Source: Mycetocola_B reblochoni (lineage in GTDB: Bacteria > Actinomycetota > Actinomycetes > Actinomycetales > Microbacteriaceae). Taken from it: 64,000 nt of DNA. The stretch covers positions 33,052 to 97,051 of the forward strand of contig NZ_RCUW01000010.1 of NCBI RefSeq assembly GCF_003667525.1, given 5' to 3'. The notes beneath the pieces were generated by a model. That model searched no databases. It was not told the origin of the DNA and was given only the letters and a program-made list of their open reading frames with translations. Positions 32,728 through 42,072 of this stretch are shown one piece after another (position 1 is the first letter of the stretch; each line of letters begins with the position of its first letter). The position numbers and the translations under genes are program-made.

Positions 32728-33573
32728 TCAGACGCCTGCGGCGCGGGCGATGCGAAGGAAGTCGTCCATGACGAGGGACTCGCCCCTCGCCTCCGGCGAG
32801 ACGCCCGCGGACTCCAGGACCGCGGACGCCGCCGCACCGGAGCCGTACAGCGGGGACAGCGCGCCCCTGAGCATCTTGCGCCGCTGCTGGAACGCGAGGT
32901 CCACGATGCGGAACGTCGCCCGGCGCTCCTCCTCGGTGCCCGGCAGCTCGTCCGCGCGCTCGAAGCCGACGAGGACGCTGTCGACGTTCGGCACGGGCCA
33001 GAAGATCTGCCGGCTCACCTGCCCGACCAGGCGCCAGCGCCCGTACCACGACGCCTTGACGCTGGGGCTGCCGTAGATCTTCGACCCGGGCACCGCGGCG
33101 AGGCGGTGGCCGACCTCGGCCTGCACCATGACGACGCCGGAGGCCAGGCTGGGGAAGTGCTCGAGGAAGTGCAGGAGCACGGGCACCGACACGTTGTACG
33201 GCAGGTTGGCGACCAGGCGCCTCGGCGCGCGGTCCAGCTCGGTGACCTCGAGCGCGTCGGCGGGGATCACCGTCAGGGAGGCGCCGTCGCTGCGCTCGGC
33301 GACGGTTCGCTCCAGGCGCGCGGCCAGGCGCGGATCGATCTCGACGGCGGTGACGTGCGCCCCGGCCTCGAGGATGCCCAGGGTCAGCGAGCCCAGCCCC
33401 GGCCCGATCTCGACGATGTCGTCGCCCGGCTGCACGCCGGCGACCTCGACGATGCGGCGCACCGTGTTGTGGTCGACGACGAAGTTCTGCCCCCACTTCT
33501 TGGTCGGGGTGACGTCGAGCTCGGCGGCGAGCTTACGGATGTCCGCCGCCCCGAGTAGCCTGACCGCGCTCAT
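32728..33573 (-). CDS. rsmA: 16S rRNA (adenine1518-N6/adenine1519-N6)-dimethyltransferase
   Basis: Dimethylates two adjacent adenines in the 3' hairpin of 16S rRNA (KsgA). The 281-residue enzyme has the SAM-binding VEIGPGLGSLT, the acidic VEIDPRLA, and the catalytic NLPYNVS, with KKWGQNFVVD near the N-terminus. Its ATG overlaps the tatD stop by four bases (ATGA), so translation is coupled to the upstream gene. Confidence 0.95.
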   Translation of the reverse strand: MSAVRLLGAADIRKLAAELDVTPTKKWGQNFVVDHNTVRRIVEVAGVQPGDDIVEIGPGLGSLTLGILEAGAHVTAVEIDPRLAARLERTVAERSDGASLTVIPADALEVTELDRAPRRLVANLPYNVSVPVLLHFLEHFPSLASGVVMVQAEVGHRLAAVPGSKIYGSPSVKASWYGRWRLVGQVSRQIFWPVPNVDSVLVGFERADELPGTEEERRATFRIVDLAFQQRRKMLRGALSPLYGSGAAASAVLESAGVSPEARGESLVMDDFLRIARAAGV

Positions 33574-34514
33574 GCGCCGACGCCCTCTCCGTCGGCGGCG
33601 TCGGAGGCGGCGGCGTCGGCGAGGCCCTCACCCCACGAGCCGTAGACGCGCTCCGTCGTGGCGTTCAGCGTCTCGGCGAGCTCGGCGACGTCCAGGCCCC
33701 GCTGCTCGGCGAGGAAACGCACGGTGTGCGGCAGCAGGTAGGGCGCGTTCGGCCGCCCCCTGAACGGCGTCGGGGTCAGGAACGGCGCGTCCGTCTCGAC
33801 CAGGAGCAGCTCCGTCGGCACGAGCGCGACCGCCGCACGCAGCGCGGAGGCGTTGCGGAAGGTGATCGTCCCCGACACGGACATGAACCAGCCGTTGCGG
33901 ACGCACAGCTCGGCGAGCTCCGCGTCGCCGGAGAAGCAGTGGAACACCGTGCGCTCGGGCGCACCCACCCGCTCGAGCGTCGCGACGACCTCGGCGTGGG
34001 CGTCCCTGTCGTGGATCTGCAGGGCGATGTCGCGCTCGGCGGCGACGCGGATGTGCTCCTCGAAGGAGCGGAACTGCGCCTGACGCCCCTCCTCCCCCGT
34101 TCGGAAGAAGTCCAGGCCGGTCTCGCCGACGGCCCGCACGCGCGGGCGCCCTGCCAGCTCGTGCAGCTCGGCGATGGCGTCGTCCAGCGTGCCGGCGGCG
34201 GCCAGCCCCGGGGCGTCGTTGGGGTGGATCGCGACGGCGGAGAGGACCCGCGGGTCGCTCCCGGCCAGCTCGGCACCCCAGCGCGAGGTGGCGAGGTCGG
34301 TGCCGACCTGCACGATCCCCTGCACGCCGACGCTCGCCGCCCGTCGCAGCTGCTCGGACGGCTGCAGCGGCGACTCGCCGTCGGCGAACTCGATGTGCGT
34401 GTGGTTGTCGTACACCGCCACCGGAAGCGGCTCGGGGAGCGGCGGGTAGCTGAGGTCCTTCCGGCCGTCCGCGGACCGTTCCCTGATCGGCGCCGGCTCG
34501 TGCTGCGCGCTCAC
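33570..34514 (-). CDS. tatD: TatD-family metal-dependent DNase
   Basis: A 314-residue amidohydrolase-fold nuclease. The N-terminal HTHIEF supplies two metal ligands; GETGLDFF, QIHDRDAH and FHCFSG follow, and ETDAPFLTP carries the final Asp. A ~35-residue hydrophilic extension precedes the domain; the GTG at 34514, five bases after the metG stop, was chosen as the first start after that gene. No Shine-Dalgarno is evident, so it probably relies on re-initiation. It is followed by rsmA with a four-base overlap. Confidence 0.92.
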   Translation of the reverse strand: MSAQHEPAPIRERSADGRKDLSYPPLPEPLPVAVYDNHTHIEFADGESPLQPSEQLRRAASVGVQGIVQVGTDLATSRWGAELAGSDPRVLSAVAIHPNDAPGLAAAGTLDDAIAELHELAGRPRVRAVGETGLDFFRTGEEGRQAQFRSFEEHIRVAAERDIALQIHDRDAHAEVVATLERVGAPERTVFHCFSGDAELAELCVRNGWFMSVSGTITFRNASALRAAVALVPTELLLVETDAPFLTPTPFRGRPNAPYLLPHTVRFLAEQRGLDVAELAETLNATTERVYGSWGEGLADAAASDAADGEGVGA

Positions 34515-34519
34515 GACGG

Positions 34520-36100
34520 CTACTGCGCGCTCTCGTCGATGCGCGGGAACAGCGGCGCGGGGACGCTCACCGTGGTTCCGGCTGGCAGCTGGCCCCAGCG
34601 TCCGGCGTCGCGGACCGGCTGAGCGCTGAGATCGCCCAGTCCCGCCGTCGCGCCGAGCGAGTCCCACAGCACGGCGGCCGCCTTCGGCGTCACCGGCGAC
34701 AGCAGCACCGCGAGCGCGCGCAGGCCCTCCGTCACCGTGTACAGCACGGTGGCGAGGCGGTCGCGCGAGCCGGGGTCCTTCGCCAGAGCCCACGGCTCCT
34801 GCTCGGTGATGTAGCCGTTGAGCGCGTCGACGAGGGTCCACACCTGCGCGATGGCGTCGCCGACGGCGAGCCGGTCGATGGCGGCGTCGGCGTTCTCGGC
34901 GGCGCCGAGCGCGATGCGGGCGATCTCCTGCTCCGCCTCCCCCGGCGTTCCCGACTCCGGCACGACCCCGTCGAAGTAACGCTGCACCATGCTCAGCCCC
35001 CGCGAGGCAAGGTTGCCGAAGCCGTTGGCGAGCTCCGCGTGGTAGCGCGCCGACAGGTCCTCCCAGCTGAACGAGCCGTCCTGGCCGAGCGTGATCGCGC
35101 GCATGAAGTAGTAGCGGAAGGCGTCGGAGCCGAAGGTATCGGTGATCTCGTTCGGGGCGATGCCGGTCAGCTTCGACTTGGACATCTTCTCGCCCCCGAC
35201 GAGCAGCCAGCCGTGTCCGAACACGCGCGCCGGCACCTCGAGCCCCGCGGCCATGAGCATCGCCGGCCAGATGACGGCGTGGAAGCGCAGGATGTCCTTG
35301 CCCACCAGGTGGACGGCGGGCCAGCGTCGGGCGAAGGCCTCGTCGTCGCTGCCGTAGCCGGCGGCGGTGATGTAGTTGAGGAGGGCGTCGAACCACACGT
35401 AGACGACGTGACTGTCGTCCCAGGGCACCTTCACGCCCCAGTCGAAGGTGGAGCGGGAGATCGACAGGTCGCTGAGCCCCTGCCGGACGAACTGCACGAC
35501 CTCGTTGCGCGCGGACTCGGGCTGGACGAACTCGGGGCGCTCCTCGTAGAGCGCCAGCAGCCGCTCGCCGAAGTCGCTCATGCGGAAGAAGTAGTTCTTC
35601 TCGTGCAGCAGCTCGACCGGCTTGGTGTGGATCGCGCAGACCTTCAGGCCCTCGTACTCGCCCGTGCCGTCGACGAGCTCGCTGAGCTGCTTGTACTCCT
35701 CGCAGCCGACGCAGTAGTAGCCCTCGTACTCGCCCGCGTAGATGAAGCCGTCGTCGTAGAGCTTCTGCAGGAAGCGGCGCACGTTCTCCTCGTGGCGCGG
35801 CTCCGTGGTGCGGATGAAGTCGTCGTTGCGGATGTCGATGGTCTCCAGCAGCGGCTTCCAGGAGTCCTCGACGAGCTTGTCCGCCCAGGCCTGGGGGGTC
35901 ACGCCGTTCGCGGTCGCCGTGCGGAGGATCTTCTCGCCGTGCTCGTCGGTCCCGGTGAGCATCCAGGTGTCGTCGCCCGCCTGACGGTGCCAGCGCGCCA
36001 GCACGTCGGCCGCCACCTCGGTGTAGGCGTGCCCGATGTGGGGGGCGTCGTTGACGTAGAAGATGGGCGTCGTGATGGAGAAGGAACTGCCGGTGGCCAT
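34520..36100 (-). CDS. metG: Methionyl-tRNA synthetase
   Basis: A 526-residue class I synthetase charging tRNA-Met. It has YVNDAPHIGHAYTEVAADVL (HIGH motif), a CP domain with CVGCEEYKQL, KMSKSKL near residue 300, and a helical anticodon-binding domain with no C-terminal EMAP-like extension. The ATG at 36100 is seven bases behind TAGGAT, so the gene is leaderless. It heads a metG-tatD-rsmA run with minimal gaps. Confidence 0.95.
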   Translation of the reverse strand: MATGSSFSITTPIFYVNDAPHIGHAYTEVAADVLARWHRQAGDDTWMLTGTDEHGEKILRTATANGVTPQAWADKLVEDSWKPLLETIDIRNDDFIRTTEPRHEENVRRFLQKLYDDGFIYAGEYEGYYCVGCEEYKQLSELVDGTGEYEGLKVCAIHTKPVELLHEKNYFFRMSDFGERLLALYEERPEFVQPESARNEVVQFVRQGLSDLSISRSTFDWGVKVPWDDSHVVYVWFDALLNYITAAGYGSDDEAFARRWPAVHLVGKDILRFHAVIWPAMLMAAGLEVPARVFGHGWLLVGGEKMSKSKLTGIAPNEITDTFGSDAFRYYFMRAITLGQDGSFSWEDLSARYHAELANGFGNLASRGLSMVQRYFDGVVPESGTPGEAEQEIARIALGAAENADAAIDRLAVGDAIAQVWTLVDALNGYITEQEPWALAKDPGSRDRLATVLYTVTEGLRALAVLLSPVTPKAAAVLWDSLGATAGLGDLSAQPVRDAGRWGQLPAGTTVSVPAPLFPRIDESAQ

Positions 36101-36107
36101 GTGCTCA

Positions 36108-36113
36108 ATCCTA
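36108..36113 (-). promoter_or_regulatory. -10 box of leaderless metG
   Basis: TAGGAT on the minus strand, seven bases before the ATG at 36100. Confidence 0.55.
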
Positions 36114-36253
36114 GAGCCACGGGCGGCCTGCTCCCTCCATGTGACGGGGCGGGGCCGGGGGTCACGCTCGTCCCCGTCCGGCCGCCGGGGGTCCCGACGG
36201 CTCGCCGGTGCCCACGGCCGGCGGGGCACCCCGCTCCGCCGCGCGTCGGCGGG

Positions 36254-37108
36254 CTATCCCTCGCCCGGAGGGCCGGAGGGTGCGCCCTGGTCCTGCCTGG
36301 CGGTCAGCGCGCGCTGGTAGAGCTCGCGGCGGGCCGCGCCCGTCTCACCGGCGACCTGCGCGGTGGCGTCCTTGAGCCTGACGCCCGAGGCGACGAGCGC
36401 CTGGACCCTGGCCAGCGCGTCCTCCGGGTCCGCCTCGCGCTCGGCCGCCCCGGCGACGACGAGGACGATCTCGCCCCTCACGCCGTCGGCCGCCCAGGCG
36501 GCGAGCTCCGCCGCCGAGCCCCGCGCGACCTCCTCGTGCAGTTTGGTCAGCTCCCGGCAGACGGCGACGCGGCGTCCGGCCCCGAGCTCGGACACGACGT
36601 CGGCGAGCGCGTCGGCGATGCGGTGCGGCGACTCGAAGAACACCAGCGTGCGCCGCTCCTCGGCGACCGCCCGCAGGGTGCGTCGACGCTCGGAGGGGCG
36701 GCGGGGCAGGAACCCGTCGAAGGCGAAACGGTCGGTGGGCAGCCCGGACAGCGCGAGCGCCGTCACCACCGCGCTCGGCCCGGGTAGCGCCGTGACGTCG
36801 ACACCTGCGGCGACGGCGGCCTCGACCAGGTGGTAGCCGGGGTCCGACACGGTCGGCATCCCGGCGTCGGAGAGCACGAGGACGTCCTCGTCGCGCGCGC
36901 GCTCCACGATCTCGGCCGCCCGGTCCCGCTCGTTGTGGTCGTGCAGCGCCACCAGGCGCGGTCGGTTCGCGACGCCGAGCGCCTGCAGCAGCCGGACGGT
37001 GGTCCTGGTGTCCTCGGCGGCGACGAGGGTGGCGTTCTCCAGCGCCTCGACCAGACGCCGCGAGGCGTCGCCGAGGTTGCCGATCGGGGTGGCGGCGAGA
37101 ATGATCAT
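36254..37108 (-). CDS. rsmI: 16S rRNA (cytidine1402-2'-O)-methyltransferase
   Basis: A 284-residue tetrapyrrole-methylase-fold enzyme that 2'-O-methylates C1402 in the ribosomal P site. Motifs: ILAATPIGNLGDAS at the start, EDTRTTVRLLQ, VLVLSDAGMPTVSDPGYHLV, and ALPGPSAVVTAL. The ATG at 37108 has GGGAGG nine bases upstream; an ATG at 37117 directly touches that Shine-Dalgarno and is less likely. It is divergent from the mannosyltransferase gene, an arrangement found in many actinobacteria. Confidence 0.95.
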   Translation of the reverse strand: MIILAATPIGNLGDASRRLVEALENATLVAAEDTRTTVRLLQALGVANRPRLVALHDHNERDRAAEIVERARDEDVLVLSDAGMPTVSDPGYHLVEAAVAAGVDVTALPGPSAVVTALALSGLPTDRFAFDGFLPRRPSERRRTLRAVAEERRTLVFFESPHRIADALADVVSELGAGRRVAVCRELTKLHEEVARGSAAELAAWAADGVRGEIVLVVAGAAEREADPEDALARVQALVASGVRLKDATAQVAGETGAARRELYQRALTARQDQGAPSGPPGEG

Positions 37109-37148
37109 CCCGACCATCCTCCCACCCGGAGCGTCGCCCGCCGCCGTC

Positions 37149-37154
37149 TAGACT
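37149..37154 (+). promoter_or_regulatory. -10 box of the leaderless mannosyltransferase gene
   Basis: TAGACT, six bases before the GTG at 37161. Confidence 0.55.
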
Positions 37155-37160
37155 GTTGCG

Positions 37161-38858
37161 GTGCCCACGTCCGACCCGTCATCGCCCGCGTCGACGGACG
37201 ACGCCGCCGCCGGGACCGGGGAGGCCGCGACGGTCCAGGCCGCGACGGCGCAGGCCACGGCGGAGCCCACGGCCGAGGCCGTGACGACGCCCGTGCCCGT
37301 CCCCGCCGTCCCGACCGGGAGCCGCCTCGACGAGCGCATGGCAGCACTGATGACACGGCCGTGGCTCACCCGGCTGTGGACGTGGGGCGCTCCGGCCGTC
37401 GTCCTCCTGGTGGCCGCCGTGCTCCGGCTGTGGAACCTCGGCCACCCGCACGAGCTCGTCTTCGACGAGACCTACTACGTCAAGGACGCGTACACGCTCC
37501 TCCACAACGGCTACGAGTCGACGTGGCCGGACGAGCCGAACGAGCGCTTCAACGCGGGCGACACGGACATCTTCGGCACCGACGCGTCGTACGTCGTGCA
37601 CCCGCCGCTGGGAAAGTGGCTCATCGCGCTCGGCCTGGCTGTGTTCGGCGCGGGCGACAGCGTCGGATGGCGGATCTCGACCGCGGTCGTGGGGATCCTC
37701 GGCGTCGCGCTCGTCATGGTCGCCGCACGGCTGCTGCTGCGCTCGCGCCTGCTCACGGTCGTCGCCGGGACGCTCATGGCCGTGGACGGCCACGCGATCG
37801 TCATGTCGCGCGTGGCGATCCTCGACAACTCGGTCATGTTCTTCGCCCTGCTCGGCTTCGTCTTCGTGCTGCTGGACAGACGTCACTACGGCGCGAGGCT
37901 GGCCGCGGCCGTCGTTGGCTCGCCGCTGGGGACAGGCCCGGCGATCTGGTGGCGGCCCTGGCTGATCGCGGCGGGCGCGGCGTTCGGGGCGACGACCGCG
38001 GTCAAGTGGTCGGGGCTGTACTTCCTCGCCGCCTTCGGCCTCTACGTCGTCGGCAGCGACATCCTGCGCCGCCGCCGGCTGGGGCTGCCGCTGTTCGTCC
38101 GCGGCGCCCTGTTCACCCAGGGACCGGTGAGCTTCGTGCTGATGGTGCCGGTGGCCGCCGCCGTCTACCTGGCCAGCTGGACCGGCTGGTTCGTCACCGA
38201 GGGCGGCTACGACCGGCACTGGGCCGAGCAGCCCGGCAACGCGGCGACCGGCGTGTTCTCCTGGATCCCGCTGTCGCTGCAGTCGCTGCTGCACTACCAC
38301 CAGAGCGCCTACAGCTACCACGTCGGCCTCGACTCCCCGCACACCTATCAGGCCAGTCCACTCGGCTGGAGCCTGCTGCTGCGGCCGACGAGCATGTTCT
38401 ACGCCTCGAGCACCGCGGGCGAGGGGGACTGCGCCGCCCAGGCCTGCTCCCAGGCGATCACGTCGATCGGCAACCCGCTGATCTGGTGGGCGGGCACCGC
38501 CGCCCTGTTCTACCTGCTGTACCGCTACGTCGCCCGCGGCGAGTGGACGCACGGAGCCATCCTGATGGGCATCGTCGCGGGCTACCTGCCGTGGATGATG
38601 TACCTCAACCGCACGGTGTTCCAGTTCTACTCGATCGCCTTCGAGCCCTACCTCATCCTGGCGCTGACGGCGGTGATCGGGATCGTCGTCGGCACGCCGC
38701 GGTCGCCGCGGCACACCCGGACGAGCGGGCTGATGCTCCTCGCCGTGTTCCTCGCGGGCGTGATCGTGCTCAGCGCGTTCTGGTACCCGCTGTGGACGGG
38801 CATGACGGTGAGCTACGACTTCTGGCACCTGCACATGTGGTTCCCGTCCTGGGTGTGA
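37161..38858 (+). CDS. Polyprenyl-phosphate-mannose protein mannosyltransferase (PMT family, GT39)
   Basis: A 565-residue integral membrane glycosyltransferase that O-mannosylates secreted proteins during Sec export. An Ala/Pro/Thr-rich cytoplasmic tail (residues 1-55) precedes about ten helices. The first extracytoplasmic loop carries FDETYYVKDAYTLL, the DE motif essential in PMTs, and a later loop has a WIPLSLQSLLHYHQ segment. The final WHLHMWFPSWV is typical of actinobacterial Pmt. GTG 37161 follows TAGACT by six bases. Confidence 0.92.
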   Translation: MPTSDPSSPASTDDAAAGTGEAATVQAATAQATAEPTAEAVTTPVPVPAVPTGSRLDERMAALMTRPWLTRLWTWGAPAVVLLVAAVLRLWNLGHPHELVFDETYYVKDAYTLLHNGYESTWPDEPNERFNAGDTDIFGTDASYVVHPPLGKWLIALGLAVFGAGDSVGWRISTAVVGILGVALVMVAARLLLRSRLLTVVAGTLMAVDGHAIVMSRVAILDNSVMFFALLGFVFVLLDRRHYGARLAAAVVGSPLGTGPAIWWRPWLIAAGAAFGATTAVKWSGLYFLAAFGLYVVGSDILRRRRLGLPLFVRGALFTQGPVSFVLMVPVAAAVYLASWTGWFVTEGGYDRHWAEQPGNAATGVFSWIPLSLQSLLHYHQSAYSYHVGLDSPHTYQASPLGWSLLLRPTSMFYASSTAGEGDCAAQACSQAITSIGNPLIWWAGTAALFYLLYRYVARGEWTHGAILMGIVAGYLPWMMYLNRTVFQFYSIAFEPYLILALTAVIGIVVGTPRSPRHTRTSGLMLLAVFLAGVIVLSAFWYPLWTGMTVSYDFWHLHMWFPSWV

Positions 38859-38870
38859 GGCACGACGGAG

Positions 38871-39881
38871 ATGCCCCTCACCGCTGACGCGCGTGCGCTC
38901 GGCCCCGGACTCGCCGTCGCCGCCGGGGGCGCCACTGCCGCTCTGGCCCTCGCGGTCGCCGTGCCCGCGCTGCCGTGGCTGAGCTGGTGCGTGCTCCTCG
39001 GCGTCGCCGTCGGCCAGCTGCCCGCCGCCCGGCGCCTGCTCGACGGTCCGGCGCGGGCCGGCACGGCGTTGGCCTCACGCGGTCTCCTGCGGATCGGCAT
39101 CGTTCTGCTCGGCTTCTCCGTCAGCATCCCGACGCTGCTGTCCATCGGCTGGGCGGGGTTCGCCGGCACCGTGCTCCTCGTGGTCGCCACGCTCGCGGTG
39201 ACGGTGGCGCTGGCCGCACTCGCCCGGCTGCCGCGGACCGAGGGGCTGCTGCTCGCGGCGGGGTTCTCCATCTGCGGGGCGAGCGCCGTCGCGGCGATGG
39301 GGGCGGCGATCGGCGCGAAGACGAGGGAGCAGGCCACGCCGGTCGCCCTGGTCACCCTGTGCGGCACGGCGTCGATCGGCCTGCTGCCGCTGCTGTGGCA
39401 CCCGCTCGGCCTCGACGCGGCCCAGTTCGGCCGGTGGGTGGGCGCGAGCGTCCACGACGTCGGCCAGGTCGTCGCGACGGCGCAGCTGGCGGGTCAGGCC
39501 GCCCTCGCCCTCGCCCTCGTCGTCAAGCTCAACCGGGTGGTGCTCCTCGCCCCTGTCGTCGCCGTCGCCGGAGCGGTGCACCGGCGCCGTCACCGCCGGT
39601 CCCCCGCGCCCGCGGGGCCCCGGCCTCCGGTCGTCCCGCTGTTCGTCGCAGGGTTCCTCGCGGCTCTCGTCGTGGGGTCGGTGGTTCCGCTCCCTGCCGC
39701 GGTGCTGACCGGGATCGCGACGGCGCAGTCCGCGCTCTTCGCTCTCGCCCTGTTCTGCCTGGGCGCGGCCGTCCGCCTGCGCGAGCTGCTCACGCAGCAG
39801 TGGCGGGCGCTGCTCGTCGCCCTCGGCGCGTGGGCCTTCGTCGCGTCGGCGGGCTACCTGCTCGTGCGCGTCCTCACCTGA
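38871..39881 (+). CDS. YeiH/YadS-family putative sulfate exporter
   Basis: A 336-residue membrane protein of the Cons_hypoth698 family with about ten helices; the GFSICGASAVAAMGAAIGA segment is the family's discontinuous-helix signature. Members are annotated as putative sulfate or sulfonate exporters, largely by homology. It starts 12 bp after the mannosyltransferase stop and is probably co-transcribed. Substrate unproven. Confidence 0.85.
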   Translation: MPLTADARALGPGLAVAAGGATAALALAVAVPALPWLSWCVLLGVAVGQLPAARRLLDGPARAGTALASRGLLRIGIVLLGFSVSIPTLLSIGWAGFAGTVLLVVATLAVTVALAALARLPRTEGLLLAAGFSICGASAVAAMGAAIGAKTREQATPVALVTLCGTASIGLLPLLWHPLGLDAAQFGRWVGASVHDVGQVVATAQLAGQAALALALVVKLNRVVLLAPVVAVAGAVHRRRHRRSPAPAGPRPPVVPLFVAGFLAALVVGSVVPLPAAVLTGIATAQSALFALALFCLGAAVRLRELLTQQWRALLVALGAWAFVASAGYLLVRVLT

Positions 39882-39899
39882 GTCCGGGCGCGCCGCCGA

Positions 39900-40394
39900 T
39901 CAGGCGCGCGAGCCGTCGCGGATGTCGCGGAGGAAGCCCTCCGCGTGGGCCCGCAGCACGCGGATGCGACGCTGGCGCTCGCCCTCCACGTCGAAGCCGA
40001 GGTACGCCTCCCGCGGGGGGACGCGCACGTTGGCGGAGCACTGGAACCGCTCGCAGATGAGCGTTCCGACGGTGTCGCCGTTGCGTCCGGCCGCTCCGGC
40101 GCGGCGCACGTTGAACTGCACGACCTCGTTCGGCAGCAGCACGTCCTCGCACCAGCTGCACTGGGCCCGCGCCCGCGGAGTCCCCTCGGTCTGGCGCAGC
40201 AGGATTCCGGCCGGCTCGCCGTCGAGGTCGACGACGATGTAGCCCACACGCGGCAGCTTCGGGTCCCGCCAGCCCAGGTAGTCGAGGCGGTCGGCGTCGA
40301 CGGCGGCGAGATCGGGCATGACGATCGCGGCGCGCTCGCGCTGGGACACGTTGAGGAAGGAGGATCGGATCTGCGACTCGGTCAGAGGGATCAT
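39900..40394 (-). CDS. FBP-domain (FusB/EF-G-binding-like) zinc protein
   Basis: A 164-residue protein whose C-terminal half matches the treble-clef zinc finger of FusB-type proteins, which bind elongation factor G and release it from the ribosome (fusidic acid resistance in staphylococci). Ligands: CSWCEDVLL and, 42 residues on, CERFQC. MIPLTESQIRSSFLNVSQRE is the usual family N-terminus, so ATG 40394 (AGGTG seven bases upstream) is chosen. An in-frame GTG at 40496, seven bases behind TATACT (40504-40509), could make a form 34 residues longer from a leaderless message. Confidence 0.85.
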   Translation of the reverse strand: MIPLTESQIRSSFLNVSQRERAAIVMPDLAAVDADRLDYLGWRDPKLPRVGYIVVDLDGEPAGILLRQTEGTPRARAQCSWCEDVLLPNEVVQFNVRRAGAAGRNGDTVGTLICERFQCSANVRVPPREAYLGFDVEGERQRRIRVLRAHAEGFLRDIRDGSRA

Positions 40395-40726
40395 CGAGGG
40401 CACCTGTTCGATTGGCCGCGTCGGGCGGCAGACGACGCCGCCGGGTGGGCGGCGCAGCCCGGGGCGTGGGCGTGGGACGCCGACCACCGGGGGCACGCAG
40501 GCGAGTATACGTCCGTCGCGACCGTCACCCGCACCCGCGCTGCACCGGCAACGATCCCCGCAACAGCGGGGGCGAGGGTGGGCGCCGAACCGGCCGCGGG
40601 CGGCGGGCGCCGTGGAACGAGCGGGACGGCACATGCCCGGCCGAGCCGGGTCGGGCCGGGCCGGAACGACGACGCGGCGCCGGCCGGATCACTCCGGTCG
40701 GCGCCGCATGGTCGCGCGATCATCGC
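40395..40726. other. Intergenic region with FBP gene promoter
   Basis: This 332-bp stretch between the FBP gene and the Asp23 operon end holds one good -10 (TATACT on the minus strand, 40504-40509). The rest is G+C-rich with no convincing gene. Confidence 0.4.
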
Positions 40727-41473
40727 TCAGGCCGTTGCCCCCGAACCGACGGGTTCGGCACCTCTGACCGCGTCGCCGTCGACCGTCGTGGCGGCGTCCG
40801 CCGGAGCGTGTCCCCCGGAGGGGCGGCCCGCCTGAACGGGCTGCCCCGTCGACACCGCAGCTGTGCGGGTGTCCCCGGAGAGCCTCGCCCTCGTGCCCTC
40901 GACGATCTCGAGGACGATGGGCGGCTGCTCACCGAGGAACACGTCGAGACCGCGGGCGCTGTCCTCCGCCGTGGCGACCACCTCTCCGATCGCCGCCCCC
41001 GAACGAAGCTGCACCCGGAGCACCAGGACGCCGCGACGGCGGACCCGGTACGACCCCGAGCCCACGTGCACCACGTCGGGACGCTCGAGCAGGGCAGCAC
41101 GCAGCACCTGCGCCGCGGTACCCGCCTCCAGCACCACGCCGCCGGCCAGCTGCGACGTCGAGCGCCGCTCGCTGAGGACCTTGGTCCGGCCCCCGCCGCG
41201 GGTGAACAGGACGACCACCGCGACGATGACCACGATGCCGCCGAGGACGAGACAGATCGCCGCGAACACGGACTCGGGCGTCAGCCCGGCACTGTCCGCG
41301 AGCTGCTGGACCTGCCCGCTCGCCCACGCGGCCGACCGGCCGACGAGCTCCCTGGTCTGGTCCCTCCACGGCCAGGGGATCGTCGTGGCCAGCACGAGCA
41401 GTCCTCCGGCCAGCAGGAGCAGCCCGACCAGCCCGATGAGCAGGCGGTTGAGGAAACGATTCGTCTTCGTCAT
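40727..41473 (-). CDS. Membrane protein of the Asp23 operon (AmaP/DUF6286-like)
   Basis: A 248-residue protein with two transmembrane helices (about residues 10-32 and 70-92) and a long cytoplasmic domain whose last 60 residues are Ala/Gly/Thr-rich. Membrane anchoring of Asp23 is the known role of AmaP in firmicutes; this is an actinobacterial counterpart by position and topology rather than by clear sequence match. It is last of five overlapping genes (four-base overlap at 41470-41473). Confidence 0.65.
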   Translation of the reverse strand: MTKTNRFLNRLLIGLVGLLLLAGGLLVLATTIPWPWRDQTRELVGRSAAWASGQVQQLADSAGLTPESVFAAICLVLGGIVVIVAVVVLFTRGGGRTKVLSERRSTSQLAGGVVLEAGTAAQVLRAALLERPDVVHVGSGSYRVRRRGVLVLRVQLRSGAAIGEVVATAEDSARGLDVFLGEQPPIVLEIVEGTRARLSGDTRTAAVSTGQPVQAGRPSGGHAPADAATTVDGDAVRGAEPVGSGATA

Positions 41474-42072
41474 GCCCCCACCTTTCCGTTCTGGTCGACG
41501 TGGACACTGACCCGCAGGCGCTCGGTCCCCGTCGCGGTCAGCTCGTCCTCGACGGCACTCACCACCGCACCCTCGTCGATCCGGAAGCCCGAGCTCGGCC
41601 GGATGCGCAGCTGCACGCTGCGTCGGCCGACCGTCGCCGTCACCTGGCCGCTGTCGACGCCGGAGGCGACCCGAGCCGCCCTGGCCGCCGCCGAGGCGAG
41701 CACGCGATCGTCGACGACAACGGCGATCCGCTCGGCCGACAGGCCGTGTCGGGCGCGACGCGCCCCGCCGAGGCTGAGCGCCACGAGGACCACGCCGACG
41801 ACGACCGCGGCCACCGCACCGCCTGTGACGACGGGGTCGGCACTGGACGTGCCGTCCACCACCGCGGCGACGAGCGCACCGGGAGCGACGAGCAGGGCCG
41901 GAGCCCCGAGCAGCCACAGGACCGTCTCGACGCCGAGCCACAGCACGACGAGCGTCAGCAGCACGAGCACGAAGCCGACGAGCACCGAGCGCGAACGGTG
42001 GGTGATCCGACGCAGCTGCCTGCGGTACAACCGCTGGGTCGCCGGAGCGACGCCGCTGAACTGTTCAGTCAT
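41470..42072 (-). CDS. Membrane protein of the Asp23 operon (DUF6286-type)
   Basis: A 200-residue protein with a basic N-terminus (RLYRRQLRRITHRSRS), two or three hydrophobic helices (about residues 30-105) and a C-terminal ~85-residue alpha/beta domain with the pattern of an Asp23-like strand region (VTATVGRRSVQLRIRPSSGF). Four-base overlaps with both neighbours show tight coupling. Probable role: envelope-stress scaffold with the other products. Confidence 0.65.
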   Translation of the reverse strand: MTEQFSGVAPATQRLYRRQLRRITHRSRSVLVGFVLVLLTLVVLWLGVETVLWLLGAPALLVAPGALVAAVVDGTSSADPVVTGGAVAAVVVGVVLVALSLGGARRARHGLSAERIAVVVDDRVLASAAARAARVASGVDSGQVTATVGRRSVQLRIRPSSGFRIDEGAVVSAVEDELTATGTERLRVSVHVDQNGKVGA

